The translations under genes were made by a program, and so were the position numbers. Shown here in pieces: positions 63,679 through 64,000 of a stretch of DNA of 64,000 nucleotides; position 1 is the first letter of the stretch, and each line of letters starts with the position of its first letter. The notes below the pieces were generated by a model, which was not told where the DNA came from, did no database searches, and was given only the letters and a program-made list of their open reading frames with translations. The stretch spans positions 1 through 64,000 of the forward strand of contig CAZGHI010000007.1 in assembly GCA_964525565.1 (NCBI GenBank). Direction: 5' to 3'. This DNA is from OLB6 sp964525565 (GTDB lineage: Bacteria > Bacteroidota > Ignavibacteria > Kapaibacteriales > Kapaibacteriaceae).

Positions 63679-64000
63679 AACGACACTTAGACCCAATTCG
63701 GTCGCCCGATGATTTTGAATTGGCAGTAGCCACGAGGGTTCTTCTAGCGCAGTTACCACAAGCAACCGCACCGGCGGACTTTATTGAAAACGTCGAATCC
63801 ACTATTCATAAGAACGGCTTTCGCTGGTTGTATGTGGGAATTGCAATCGTTATCTCGTGTTTGGCAACATGGTGGATTTTACAAAACCAGTCGGTAAAGG
63901 TAGTATTCGTACCCGATGTACGATCCACGCCCGTAGATCTGTACAATATTCCGCCTGTTCCTGCTACGGAATATTCAGCACCCGCGCCAGTGCCATCGGT
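63675..64000 (+). CDS. Probable anti-sigma factor, cut by the window end
   Basis: Starts at ATG 63675, overlapping the sigma factor stop by four bases, and stays open to the window end (108 residues seen). A soluble N-terminus (SPDDFELAVATRVLLAQLP) precedes one membrane helix (WLYVGIAIVISCLATWWIL) and a proline-rich extracytoplasmic part. Position and membrane layout suggest an anti-sigma factor; no zinc-type HxxxCxxC motif is visible. Confidence 0.7.
   Translation, partial: MKRHLDPIRSPDDFELAVATRVLLAQLPQATAPADFIENVESTIHKNGFRWLYVGIAIVISCLATWWILQNQSVKVVFVPDVRSTPVDLYNIPPVPATEYSAPAPVPS

Noticed and set aside
1..64000. CRISPR array, prophage, insertion sequence or toxin-antitoxin pair
   Set aside because: No regularly spaced repeats, transposase or integrase motifs, or typical TA pairs were found anywhere in the window.

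Overview
The window looks like a chromosomal scaffold from a Gram-negative bacterium of the Fibrobacteres-Chlorobi-Bacteroidetes side of the tree, most likely a Kapabacteria/Ignavibacteria-type lineage rather than a classical Bacteroidetes. The evidence is indirect. At least six secreted proteins end in a type IX secretion (T9SS)-style C-terminal sorting domain. Outer-membrane functions are present (LptF/G permease, HldD, OmpA-like and beta-barrel proteins). The F-type ATP synthase operon lacks atpD and atpC. Several genes nevertheless carry clear Shine-Dalgarno sites, which classical Bacteroidetes seldom use. Three runs of N and several broken reading frames suggest a draft or metagenome assembly. 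No rRNA, tRNA, CRISPR array, prophage or insertion sequence was seen.

Layout. 1-560: AT-rich edge with a frameshifted DUF2314-like gene on the minus strand. 652-4642 (+): prfB with a programmed frameshift, a Sir2 deacylase, a gapped secreted protein, acpS and purK. 9345-4646 (-): tatC, polyprenyl synthase, BI-1 protein, TPR protein and lptF/G permease. 9615-11120 (+): dnaA, isolated from dnaN/recF. 14416-11158 (-): AI-2E/PerM protein, FtsE-like ATPase, dapB, DUF1573 protein, EVE protein. 14479-15450 (+): deoxyhypusine-synthase-like enzyme. 20891-15468 (-): three secreted proteins (PhoX-like, di-haem peroxidase, EEP hydrolase), the first two broken by a stop or a frameshift.

21110-31766 (+): ANKH/MATE-like membrane protein, dual peptide-type ABC ATPase, MlaF-like ATPase, a 1210-residue T9SS propeller protein, an OmpA-type barrel protein and a class V aminotransferase. 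36541-31770 (-): dnaX, a single reading frame containing peroxiredoxin (Bcp), TatD nuclease and an outer-membrane protein, then upp and a small protein. 36565-51400 (+): two tandem T9SS subtilisin-like proteases, enoyl-CoA hydratase, a secreted regulatory-domain protein, clpC, a secreted protein, family 4 uracil-DNA glycosylase, ddl, a PfkB kinase and a CBM9-like secreted protein.

51446-58009 (+): two AtpI-like proteins, atpB-E-F-H-A, hldD inserted, then atpG. 58009-60726 (+): envelope/glycosyltransferase-like genes with an assembly gap. 61634-60753 (-): squalene/phytoene synthase. 61672-64000 (+): radA, an ECF sigma factor with a 17-A tract, and the start of its probable anti-sigma factor.

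Most genes are housekeeping or envelope functions. The most unusual parts are the Bcp-TatD-outer-membrane-protein reading frame with a signal peptide nested in the TatD C-terminus, the propeller/OmpA secreted pair, hldD inside the ATP synthase operon, and the poly-A tract in the sigma factor gene. I did not find a clearly new multi-gene defence or mobile system.
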